This document shows, piece by piece, positions 8,638-15,750 of a stretch of DNA of 34,843 nt. Origin of the DNA: Gammaproteobacteria bacterium (lineage in GTDB: Bacteria; Pseudomonadota; Gammaproteobacteria; Enterobacterales; Psychrobiaceae). Numbering within the stretch: position 1 is the stretch's first letter; every line of letters begins with the position of its first letter. The notes beneath the pieces were generated by a model. It was given only the letters and a program-made list of their open reading frames with translations, was not told the origin of the DNA and made no database searches. The translations under genes were made by a program, and so were the position numbers. Location: the NCBI GenBank assembly GCA_013214965.1, contig JABSRU010000018.1:50069-84911 (forward strand), written 5' to 3'.

Positions 8638-9188
8638 TACTCTGACTCGTTATGATCGGTGATGGTGATTTTTATCGCATTAGTCGGGCAAATGCTAACG
8701 CAGCCGCCACAGCCATTACAATCAAATAAGTCTATCTTGGGCTGTGGTACACCGCCTAATCGCGGTGGAAAAGCAATGGCATAGGGCTCGCAAATATCTT
8801 GGCAACTCTGGCAGTGGACATTATTTTGAGCTAAGCACTTATCATCAATAACAGCTTTATAAGCCCAGGCTTTGGTATTAAGGGGGGCGGTAAATAAAGG
8901 TTGCTCGCAACAATCTACACATTCTTGGCAAAAAGTACATTCACCGAGTTTGAAATTTATTTCTGGAAAACCACCACTGCCTTTAATAATAATATTTTCT
9001 GGGCAACTCGTGATGCATTTATCACAACGGGTGCAGTTGTCGGTGAAATGTTGTTCATTAATCGACCATGGCAGTCTGATAGTGTCATTATTCATGGCAC
9101 CAGAGGCTGCTCTAAAATGGCCCCGTAGTAAACTACGTCGAGATAATGATATATTTTGTTTAGCCACTCTTTTATCGCCGTTGTTCAC
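8637..9188 (-). CDS. napF: NapF-like ferredoxin with four [4Fe-4S] cluster motifs
   Basis: The N-terminal S-R-R-S-L-L-R-G-H motif is typical of NapF, a cytoplasmic iron-sulfur protein linked to maturation of the periplasmic nitrate reductase NapA. Four cysteine groups are visible: CTRCDKCITSC, CTFCQECVDCC, CLAQNNVHCQSCQDIC (irregular spacing, as in NapF) and CNGCGGCVSIC. Length is 183 residues. The first start is GTG 9188, just after an in-frame stop at 9192-9194. A second GTG at 9167 is possible, and neither has a clear ribosome binding site. No other nap gene is present. The gene instead heads the Moco operon. Confidence 0.85.
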   Translation of the reverse strand: MNNGDKRVAKQNISLSRRSLLRGHFRAASGAMNNDTIRLPWSINEQHFTDNCTRCDKCITSCPENIIIKGSGGFPEINFKLGECTFCQECVDCCEQPLFTAPLNTKAWAYKAVIDDKCLAQNNVHCQSCQDICEPYAIAFPPRLGGVPQPKIDLFDCNGCGGCVSICPTNAIKITITDHNESE

Positions 9189-9209
9189 AGTTTAAAAAGA
9201 GTTAATTGA

Positions 9210-9317
9210 TTAGCCTGTTAGCATGGGGACCGCAACGATTATCATGGTGAAAATCGGAGCAACAATAGCAACTAATGGCACTAAATTTAATTCTTGTTTA
9301 ACTGTTTTATTATTCAT
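9210..9317 (-). CDS. Small single-helix membrane protein, 35 residues, possibly NapE-like
   Basis: A short frame with a very good ribosome binding site (GAGGG, 8 nt before ATG) encodes MNNKTVKQEL followed by a hydrophobic helix with three prolines and a short tail ending LTG. It lies between the second FNR-like box and napF, so it should be the first gene of the operon. The layout of a short charged N-terminus with Gln-Glu-Leu before one membrane helix recalls NapE/TorE, which are about 50-60 residues long, but the match is weak. I do not recognise it with certainty. The evidence for a real gene is the ribosome binding site, the clear membrane helix and the position. Confidence 0.6.
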   Translation of the reverse strand: MNNKTVKQELNLVPLVAIVAPIFTMIIVAVPMLTG

Positions 9318-9375
9318 TTGAATTACCCTCACGACTTTTGTGTCGTTAAGTTTGCCGTAATCCAGTGTTTTTACC

Positions 9376-9389
9376 TTGACCTCAATCAA
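9376..9389 (-). promoter_or_regulatory. FNR/EtrA-type box for the napF-mobA-moaBCDE-modABC operon
   Basis: The site reads TTGATTGAGGTCAA on the minus strand. It matches TTGAT-N4-ATCAA at 9 of 10 positions. It sits in the 83-bp gap between moaA and the small membrane protein, 58 bp upstream of that gene's start. This supports a second, oxygen-controlled promoter for the operon. No convincing -10 hexamer was seen. Confidence 0.6.
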
Positions 9390-9400
9390 GTTAAATTTTA

Positions 9401-10378
9401 TTAGCCACCAATTGATGCTAAATGTGGTGTTTGTCCGGTATTACCTTGATGAAGATAGTGACTGACTTCCTTCGTCGCGACACTGTCATGTAATAACGAC
9501 ACCAACTGTGATTGTTGGTCATCACGTTGGAGTAAATGGCGGATATCGGTGCCGTAATCTCCAAATAAACATAAATGCATTTTACCTAAGGAACTGACCC
9601 GTAATCGGTTACAGGTAGTACAGAAATCTTTTGAGTAGGGCATGATTAAGCCTATTTTACCCAAGTAACCAGGATGGCTATAAACCAATGCTGGGCCATC
9701 GTCTTTGGCTTTTTCTTCTAGTTGCCAGCCCGAACCTTCAAGTTGGCGTTTGATCAGATCTCCAGAGGAATGGTACTGTTCGAAAAAAGTATTGGTATCA
9801 CCACATTCCATCAATTCAATAAAGCGCATTTCAATCGGGCGAATTCTAATAAACTCAAGAAATAGCCCCAGTTCATGATCATTAAAATTTTTGATTAATA
9901 CCGAATTTATTTTTATTTTATCAAAACCAACTGAGAGCGCTTTATCGATACCTTTCATTACTTGATCAAAACGGTTAACCCCGGTTATTTTATTAAATGA
10001 ATTAGGGTTCAGACTATCAACGCTGATATTAATTTGGTTAAGACCTGCGTCATACCACTGTTGAGCATTTTTCGCTAAATTATAACCATTAGTGGTCATT
10101 GCTATTTTTTTGATCGGGGCAATCTCACTGATCATGGCAATGATTTGAGTTAAGTCTTTGCGTAGCGCGGGTTCGCCGCCGGTGATCCTGATTTTTTCAG
10201 TGCCAACACTCGCAAAAGCGGCAACCGTGCGACGTATTTCGTCAAGCGAGAGAAAACAATTTTTCTTGTCATGTTGGTAACCATTAGGGAGACAATACTC
10301 ACACTTGAAATTACAAACATCGGTTATTGATAGGCGCAAATAGTAAAATTTGCGACCAAAAGAGTCACTTAGCTGCAT
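9401..10378 (-). CDS. moaA: GTP 3',8-cyclase (radical SAM)
   Basis: MoaA performs the first step of Moco synthesis, radical rearrangement of GTP to 3',8-cyclo-GTP, with two [4Fe-4S] clusters. The radical-SAM cluster motif is C22, C26, C29 (CNFKCEYC). The C-terminal substrate-binding cluster is C253, C256, C270. ITGGEPALRKD lies between, and the protein ends in the conserved Gly-Gly tail (SIGG). Length is 325 residues. An AAAGG 6-7 nt before ATG serves as ribosome binding site. It is preceded by a hairpin-rich leader and an FNR-like box, and followed by another FNR-like box, so it may be transcribed alone or read through into the operon. Confidence 0.97.
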   Translation of the reverse strand: MQLSDSFGRKFYYLRLSITDVCNFKCEYCLPNGYQHDKKNCFLSLDEIRRTVAAFASVGTEKIRITGGEPALRKDLTQIIAMISEIAPIKKIAMTTNGYNLAKNAQQWYDAGLNQINISVDSLNPNSFNKITGVNRFDQVMKGIDKALSVGFDKIKINSVLIKNFNDHELGLFLEFIRIRPIEMRFIELMECGDTNTFFEQYHSSGDLIKRQLEGSGWQLEEKAKDDGPALVYSHPGYLGKIGLIMPYSKDFCTTCNRLRVSSLGKMHLCLFGDYGTDIRHLLQRDDQQSQLVSLLHDSVATKEVSHYLHQGNTGQTPHLASIGG

Positions 10379-10398
10379 AATTACACCTTTCCAAATTC

Positions 10399-10499
10399 GG
10401 GAGATAGTGCTATTTCTAACACTACCCTGGTGATTCGTTGATCACGGCGTTACTTTCATATTTCCGCAGTGGAAACTTAGATCTATTCCCTAATAAGGG
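10399..10499 (-). promoter_or_regulatory. Structured 5' leader of moaA (candidate Moco riboswitch)
   Basis: The untranslated region before moaA contains four consecutive stem-loops: CCCT/AGGG (10488-10499), TTTCC/GGAAA with a 5-nt loop (10461-10475), GTGAT/ATCAC (10430-10445), and TAGTG/CACTA with flanking GGG/CCC (10399-10427). The last ends 20 nt before the start codon, close to the ribosome binding site. Moco RNA motifs are known before moaA in many gammaproteobacteria. I could not match the consensus by eye, so the identity is inferred from position and structure. Confidence 0.35.
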
Positions 10500-10565
10500 T
10501 TAATAACGCTTCGGTATTTAATGAAACTATCATGCCATATTTTTGGTAAAGATTAAAAATTAAAC

Positions 10566-10579
10566 TTGATTTAAGTCAA
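10566..10579 (-). promoter_or_regulatory. FNR/EtrA-type box upstream of moaA
   Basis: TTGACTTAAATCAA on the minus strand (TTGATTTAAGTCAA on plus) matches the FNR palindrome at 9 of 10 positions. It lies 14 bp past the DUF885 stop. If centred at -41.5, transcription would start near 10531, giving a leader of about 150 nt that contains all the hairpins. Because it is a palindrome followed by TTAATTTTTAA, it may also help end the DUF885 transcript. Confidence 0.6.
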
Positions 10580-10592
10580 GTCCGGTTTAACT

Positions 10593-12542
10593 TTAAATTT
10601 TCTCGCTGATATATTGCGCTATCTGCTGTTTCAATATCGGTAGTGGTACCGAGCCCTGTTCAAGGATTTTTGCATGAAACTCCTTCAGGTCAAATTGAGT
10701 GCCTAGCGCTTGCTCAGCATCTTTACGTAATTGCTTTATGGTTAATTCGCCAATCTTGTAGCTTAATGCTTGTCCTGGCCATGTAATATAACGATCCGTT
10801 TCGGTGGTTATATTGTGCAATGATAGTGCAGTGTTGGCTGCCATATAATCTAACACTTGCTGACGACTCCAGCCTTTCGCATGCAGACCCGTATCGACCA
10901 CTAAACGACACGCTCGCCACATTTCATAGGTTAAACGACCAAATTGTTCATAGGGCGTACTGTAATAATTGGTTTCAACCCCTAAATATTCAGCATAGAG
11001 TCCCCAACCTTCACCAAAGGCTGAAATATACGATTGGCGACGAAAATCGGGTAAGTTTTTTAATTCTTTATTGAGTGAAATTTGTAAATGATGGCCCGGA
11101 ACCGCTTCATGTAATGTCAAAGCAGGCAGTACATACAAAGGACGCTTGTCTAATGCGTAGGTATTGACCCAGTAGTAACTGGCTTCATTATCATTACTGG
11201 CACCGTTATAGCGTCCGGTGGTGTACTTAGGTGCGATGGCAGCGGGTACTGCTTCTACGCCATAGGGAGCACGGGGTAATTTATTAAATAATTTAGGTAA
11301 AATTGCATCAGCTTTTTTTGATAACCAAGCGGCTTTTTCTAATAGCTGTTGTGGTGATGTTGCATAAAACTGTGGGTCAGTGCGTAAAAAAGTTAAAAAT
11401 TCAGAAAAATTTCCTTTAAAATTAAGCTGTTTAATTATTTCTTTCATTTCAGCTTTTATTCTGGCTACTTCTTTTAGTCCTAACTGATGAACTTGATCCG
11501 CATTTAAATCGAGAGTGGTAAAATATTTAATTCTATTGTTGTAATAGTCCAAACCGTTGGGAACCGCTGAAACACCTACGCTCGCTCGTGCCTCAATTAA
11601 ATATTCCTGAGTCATAAAATCATAAAACTGCCGATAAGCCGGAATAATTTGTTGTTCAATAATCGCAGTGGCTCGTGCTTGTAGTTTGACCTTTTCGTTA
11701 GCATTAATCGGTAAACTGATCTTAGCAAAAGGACGATAAAAAACACTGTCGATGGCGGTATCTGTAATGTAAGGTGTAATGCTAGATTCAAAGCCCACTA
11801 AACTAGCTTTAGGCTGACTGTACCCCTTAATTAGACCTTGGCGCATCCAGTCGGTTTGTTGCTTAAATTGTCGCTTAACCTGTGACAGTTTACTAAGATA
11901 ATTTTCATAATCAGCGACCGTGTTAAACGAAAACTGATGACTAATGTTCGCCAGACCTATATGAAAGCCATATTCAGAAGTGATTGGGTTGTAATGCTGC
12001 TTAAATTGATAACTGTCCGTTAAATTTTTTATTTGACGATACAATATTTGCCAATTGATATCTTGCTCAATGGTTAGCTGAGATCTGTCTATTTGATCTA
12101 ATTGTTTTAAGTAGCTGAGATGTATTTGGTTTTTAGCCGCAAAAGCCGCGGGTGATAAATCTGCTAAGGTCGCCGTATCAGTTGCTTGATCATCGTCATT
12201 CAAGTTGTTTCTAAAGCGCCAGCTGTCAGCAATTATCTGTGCGAGATCCGCGGACTTAGGTTGGACAGCTGGCTGAGTTGAATAACTACTTTGACCTAAG
12301 CTAGCCGCTAAATCAAAATCATCTTGTGGATGTTCTGTGCGACTGATTCCAGTTATGGAGTTTACCGCCACGTTTGCTTTAGGCGCTGGCTGTTTTTTTA
12401 AAGGCACAGCATTAACGACAGTTGTTTTTTTATCGGCAAGCGTTGCCGCTTGATCATAAACATGTTGTTGTGGCGACGTAGTAGTTGTTTCACAACCTAT
12501 CAGTAAAACAGATATAGCGAAGGTGATAAGCGATAGTTTCAT
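10593..12542 (-). CDS. DUF885-family lipoprotein, predicted metallopeptidase-like
   Basis: The 649-residue protein starts with a lipoprotein signal (LLIGC, lipidated Cys at 17), so it is probably anchored in the outer or inner membrane facing the periplasm. A low-complexity linker rich in Thr, Gln and Ala follows. The rest matches the DUF885 family, with the signature H478-E-A-V-P-G-H-H and, further on, EGWGLYAEYLG. These resemble zinc-peptidase motifs, but the substrate is unknown. It follows the TetR gene by 19 bp on the same strand, so the two are probably one transcription unit. Confidence 0.85.
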   Translation of the reverse strand: MKLSLITFAISVLLIGCETTTTSPQQHVYDQAATLADKKTTVVNAVPLKKQPAPKANVAVNSITGISRTEHPQDDFDLAASLGQSSYSTQPAVQPKSADLAQIIADSWRFRNNLNDDDQATDTATLADLSPAAFAAKNQIHLSYLKQLDQIDRSQLTIEQDINWQILYRQIKNLTDSYQFKQHYNPITSEYGFHIGLANISHQFSFNTVADYENYLSKLSQVKRQFKQQTDWMRQGLIKGYSQPKASLVGFESSITPYITDTAIDSVFYRPFAKISLPINANEKVKLQARATAIIEQQIIPAYRQFYDFMTQEYLIEARASVGVSAVPNGLDYYNNRIKYFTTLDLNADQVHQLGLKEVARIKAEMKEIIKQLNFKGNFSEFLTFLRTDPQFYATSPQQLLEKAAWLSKKADAILPKLFNKLPRAPYGVEAVPAAIAPKYTTGRYNGASNDNEASYYWVNTYALDKRPLYVLPALTLHEAVPGHHLQISLNKELKNLPDFRRQSYISAFGEGWGLYAEYLGVETNYYSTPYEQFGRLTYEMWRACRLVVDTGLHAKGWSRQQVLDYMAANTALSLHNITTETDRYITWPGQALSYKIGELTIKQLRKDAEQALGTQFDLKEFHAKILEQGSVPLPILKQQIAQYISEKI

Positions 12543-12561
12543 ACTACTTTTTCCTAATTAT

Positions 12562-13152
12562 TTATTTTGCAAAATAGCCTTTCCATAACCTGGCTAACGC
12601 CGATGTTGCCCGGTCAGAAAATAGACATTTATCGTGAGTTGTTTGTTGCCATAACCCTAACAGTAAAGCGTGACTATCGGTCAGTAAACTTAAACATAAT
12701 GGTTTTTGTAACATTGGAAATTTATTATTAAGTAATGTCGCCAACAGTATAAATTCATCATTAAACCATTGCTCGTATTGTGCAACCAAATCTTCATCGG
12801 CCCCAGGCTTCAAAATAGCACTGGATAAACTGGCTAGGTTAAATAATATTTTGTCATCAATAGCACTACCGACAATACAATTGATCAGATCGGCTAAACT
12901 GTGCGAATTAGATAAGGTTTGTTCTATTTGATGGAACCAAGTTTGGTAATGTTGTTGTAACAGCGTGAGAAATATCGCCTCTTTACTCGAAAAATAGAGA
13001 TAAACAGTGCCTTTGGCTTGACCGCTATTTTGAGCAATAGTAGCGACCGTTGGTAAGCATTTTTGTTCGATAAATAATGCGGCGGCAGCATCTATAATTG
13101 CTTGATGTTTCTCTTTTTTATCTTCCTTGGATTTAGCTCTTACTTGGGTCAT
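12562..13152 (-). CDS. TetR/AcrR-family transcriptional regulator
   Basis: The protein has an N-terminal helix-turn-helix of TetR type (TVATIAQNSGQAKGTVYLYFSSKEAIF, about residues 34-60 in this numbering) and a variable C-terminal ligand domain, 196 residues in total. The start is set at ATG 13152, which has AGGA upstream. A longer TTG-started frame reaches 13170 without support. It is divergent from hemN and shares the intergenic region with it, and probably controls itself and the DUF885 gene. The ligand is unknown. Confidence 0.88.
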   Translation of the reverse strand: MTQVRAKSKEDKKEKHQAIIDAAAALFIEQKCLPTVATIAQNSGQAKGTVYLYFSSKEAIFLTLLQQHYQTWFHQIEQTLSNSHSLADLINCIVGSAIDDKILFNLASLSSAILKPGADEDLVAQYEQWFNDEFILLATLLNNKFPMLQKPLCLSLLTDSHALLLGLWQQTTHDKCLFSDRATSALARLWKGYFAK

Positions 13153-13230
13153 AACATCAGTTCCTATCAACAGTTATATAAGTGTGCAATGAATCGAGTT
13201 TACGATCAACTTATCTGACTGAGTGTTTAC

Positions 13231-13272
13231 TTGCTATCGATCAATGTTTAGAGGGAGGTTCTGTTTAATAAT
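13231..13272 (+). promoter_or_regulatory. FNR-type box and -10 element of hemN
   Basis: TTGCTATCGATCAA (13231-13244) fits the FNR palindrome with one mismatch. If its centre (13237.5) is at -41.5, transcription starts near 13279, and the expected -10 window (13267-13272) reads AATAAT, one base from TATAAT. This predicts an activating FNR site for hemN and rules out start codons upstream of 13279. Confidence 0.55.
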
Positions 13273-13309
13273 GCCGCTTCAAATTGAAATATTCGTTGGA
13301 GAATGTCAG

Positions 13310-14680
13310 GTGCAAAAGAAAATTCAATGGGATCAGGCGCTGATTGAGAAATACAATTATAGCGGCCCACGCTATACTTCGTATCCAACCGCGTTAGAGT
13401 TCGATGATTCATTTTCGATGGATAATTTAGTAACTGCTATCGACGGTAGTACCAGTGACCGATTGTCGTTATACATTCATATTCCTTTTTGCCATATGCT
13501 TTGTTACTACTGCGGCTGTAATAAAATTATTACTCGTCACAGCCATAAAGCGGATCAATATTTAGTATACTTAGCCCGCGAAATTAAACAGCGCGCTAAG
13601 TTATTCAAGCACCAAGTTGTTACCCAGATGCATTGGGGCGGCGGCACACCAACATTCTTAAATAAACAACAGATATCAGAGTTAGTCACTTTGCTAAAAA
13701 GTGAGTTTAACTTTGCCGATGAAGGCGAGTTTAGTATCGAAATTGATCCTCGCGAAATAGAATTAGACACCTTAGATCATTTACGTGCGGTTGGGTTTAA
13801 TCGGATCAGTCTAGGGGTACAAGATTTTAATAAAAAGGTTCAAAAAGCGGTTAATCGTGAACAATCAGAAGAGTTTATCTTTGCAATGATTGAGCGTGCC
13901 CGTGATTTGGGTTTTGTCTCGACCAGTATTGACTTAATTTATGGACTTCCGCATCAAACAGCAGCTAGCTTCACTAAAACCATTGAGCGAGTGATTGAAC
14001 TTTCACCGGATCGTTTGTCAGTGTTTAATTATGCTCACATACCGAGTGTATTTGCAGCGCAGCGGAAGTTAAAAGATGAAGATATGCCAAGCCCACGTCA
14101 AAAGCTGCAAATTTTAGAAAATACCATTAACCAATTGGTAGCAGCTGGCTATCAATATATCGGGATGGATCACTTTGCTAAGCCTGATGACGAATTAGCC
14201 ATTTTACAAAATAATGGTAAATTGCACCGTAACTTCCAAGGCTACACCACTCAAGAAGAGTGTGACTTATTAGGATTAGGGGTGTCAGCCATTAGTCAAA
14301 TTGGTAACTGTTACGCTCAAAATCAAAAAGACATCCACAAGTATTATGCTGGTGTTGATAATGACAGTCACGCCCTATGGAAAGGCGTAAGCCTAAATGA
14401 AGATGACTTTATTCGTCGTAAAGTGATTAAGCAATTAATCTGTCATTTTGAATTAGAGTTTTCAACCATTGAGGAGATGTGGGAACTTTCATTTGAGGAG
14501 TACTTTGCTGAAGACCTCAAATTATTGCAAACATTTATCGACGACGAACTCGTGACCTATGGTGATCGAAAATTAACAGTCACCCCTAAAGGTGAATTGT
14601 TAATCCGTAATATCTGCATGTGTTTTGATGTTTATTTACGGGATAAAGCACGCCAGCAGCAATTTTCACGGGTTATCTAG
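13310..14680 (+). CDS. hemN: Oxygen-independent coproporphyrinogen III dehydrogenase
   Basis: HemN is a radical-SAM enzyme that decarboxylates coproporphyrinogen III to protoporphyrinogen IX without oxygen, needed for haem synthesis in anaerobic growth. The cluster motif C61-x3-C65-x2-C68-x-C70 (FCHMLCYYCGC) is one position off E. coli numbering, and the conserved KYNYSGPRYTSYPTALEF opening is present. The GTG at 13310 was chosen over upstream GTG 13223 and ATG 13271. It has GGAG 8 nt before it, gives 456 residues (E. coli has 457), and lies downstream of the predicted transcription start. Confidence 0.95.
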   Translation: MQKKIQWDQALIEKYNYSGPRYTSYPTALEFDDSFSMDNLVTAIDGSTSDRLSLYIHIPFCHMLCYYCGCNKIITRHSHKADQYLVYLAREIKQRAKLFKHQVVTQMHWGGGTPTFLNKQQISELVTLLKSEFNFADEGEFSIEIDPREIELDTLDHLRAVGFNRISLGVQDFNKKVQKAVNREQSEEFIFAMIERARDLGFVSTSIDLIYGLPHQTAASFTKTIERVIELSPDRLSVFNYAHIPSVFAAQRKLKDEDMPSPRQKLQILENTINQLVAAGYQYIGMDHFAKPDDELAILQNNGKLHRNFQGYTTQEECDLLGLGVSAISQIGNCYAQNQKDIHKYYAGVDNDSHALWKGVSLNEDDFIRRKVIKQLICHFELEFSTIEEMWELSFEEYFAEDLKLLQTFIDDELVTYGDRKLTVTPKGELLIRNICMCFDVYLRDKARQQQFSRVI

Positions 14681-14692
14681 CCCTTGTATAAT
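14665..14692 (+). promoter_or_regulatory. Candidate sigma70 promoter for the HAD/membrane-protein genes
   Basis: A perfect TATAAT at 14687-14692 lies 16 bp after TTCACG (14665-14670, 4 of 6 matches to TTGACA). The -35 lies inside the end of hemN and the -10 just after its stop. Transcription would begin about 45 bp before the HAD start codon. Confidence 0.45.
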
Positions 14693-14742
14693 ATGGATTA
14701 GCTTGTTAAGTTTGCTTATTATTTACACTTTTGGTGTTACTA

Positions 14743-15261
14743 ATGAGCAAAATACATACCCGGGTATACTTGTTTGATTGGGGCGATACCCTAATGGTCG
14801 ACTTTGTCGATCAATCAGGGAAAATGTGCGATTGGCCTAACGTTGCAATAGTTGATGGTGCTGCTGAAGTATTAGCACATTTATCAAAACAATCCGCTAT
14901 ATTCGTCGCTACCGGTGCGAATGATTCTACAGAGTCAGAGATTAAACAAGCATTCGATCGGGTTAATCTCAGCCAATATATTGATGGTTACTTTTGCCAA
15001 GCTAATTTAGGCGTTGGCAAAGACTCCCCATATTTTTTCCCATATATTCTAGAAAAATTAGTTATCGATAAACTAGCGGTTTCACCTGCTGATATCATCA
15101 TGGTTGGTGATAGCCTAACGCGAGATATCCTGCCTGCGCTCAAAGCCAGACTAAACGCAATATTACTATCCACTAGCGATTCTGTCATCAAGGATGAGAA
15201 TGTACGAGTGATACGGTCATTGCACCAACTTATTTTCAAAGAAAAGAGAGCAAGTGAATGA
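14743..15261 (+). CDS. HAD-superfamily hydrolase-like protein with altered motif I
   Basis: A 172-residue protein with a HAD Rossmann-type core. Motif I reads LFDWGDTL near the N-terminus. Motif II is VATGAND. A lysine in GVGKDSPYFF fits motif III. MVGDSLTRDILPA is a clear motif IV. In canonical HADs motif I is DxDGT. Here the position of the second Asp, the general acid/base, is Gly and the next residue is Asp, so catalysis may differ. The ATG at 14743 is preferred to an upstream TTG, although the ribosome binding site is weak. The stop overlaps the next gene as ATGA. The substrate is unknown. Confidence 0.8.
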   Translation: MSKIHTRVYLFDWGDTLMVDFVDQSGKMCDWPNVAIVDGAAEVLAHLSKQSAIFVATGANDSTESEIKQAFDRVNLSQYIDGYFCQANLGVGKDSPYFFPYILEKLVIDKLAVSPADIIMVGDSLTRDILPALKARLNAILLSTSDSVIKDENVRVIRSLHQLIFKEKRASE

Positions 15262-15686
15262 ACACCATTAATAGTTATTTACTCGTTGGTTCGGTATTAA
15301 CAGCGACAGCGGCATTTTTCCATCTGGTTTGCATTGTGTTGGGCGCGCCTTGGTATAGGTTGATGGGGGCGGGGGAAGGAATGGCTCGGTTGGCTGAGCA
15401 AGGCAGTAATAAGCCGACTATTATTACATTGGGTATTGCCACCATATTACTAATCTGGTCTTTATATGCATTGTCTGGGGCCGGGGTGATAGCTAAATTA
15501 CCATTGTTGCGCACTGGACTATCAGTGATAACCGCCATTTATTTAATCCGTGGAATGCTAGGGTTTTTTATGATAAATAATCCGTTAGGCCGCAGCCCTG
15601 AGTTTTGGATTTGGAGTTCGGCAATTTGTCTGAGTTTTGGCATTATCCATCTTATTGGTTTGATTAAAGTCTGGCATAAAATTTAA
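15258..15686 (+). CDS. Four-helix integral membrane protein of unknown function
   Basis: This 142-residue protein has four predicted membrane helices, at about residues 7-29, 53-76, 84-105 and 117-137. Conserved-looking polar groups lie in the first loop (APWYRLMGAGEGMARL). I do not recognise a characterised family. It is translationally coupled to the HAD gene by an ATGA overlap, and the PAS-sigma54 regulator follows 64 bp later on the same strand. Confidence 0.75.
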   Translation: MNTINSYLLVGSVLTATAAFFHLVCIVLGAPWYRLMGAGEGMARLAEQGSNKPTIITLGIATILLIWSLYALSGAGVIAKLPLLRTGLSVITAIYLIRGMLGFFMINNPLGRSPEFWIWSSAICLSFGIIHLIGLIKVWHKI

Positions 15687-15726
15687 CCGTTGTTAAGTGA
15701 ACGATAATTCAGTTAAAATTGTCCCT

Positions 15727-15736
15727 CGATATATCG
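15727..15736. promoter_or_regulatory. Palindrome CGATATATCG before the sigma54 activator gene
   Basis: A perfect 10-bp palindrome lies 15 bp before the preferred GTG start of the activator. The same 10-mer recurs exactly at 17183-17192 and with one change at 17201-17210, immediately downstream of the gene and before ccoG. Recurrence on both sides of a regulator gene suggests that it is the regulator's own binding site, here for autoregulation. Confidence 0.5.
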
Positions 15737-15750
15737 TGGGGTGTTTTTTA

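Noticed and set aside
14668-14684. GGG/CCC pairing at the hemN stop as a terminator
   Set aside because: The stem is only 3 bp with a long loop and no T-run. The following TATAAT fits a promoter better.
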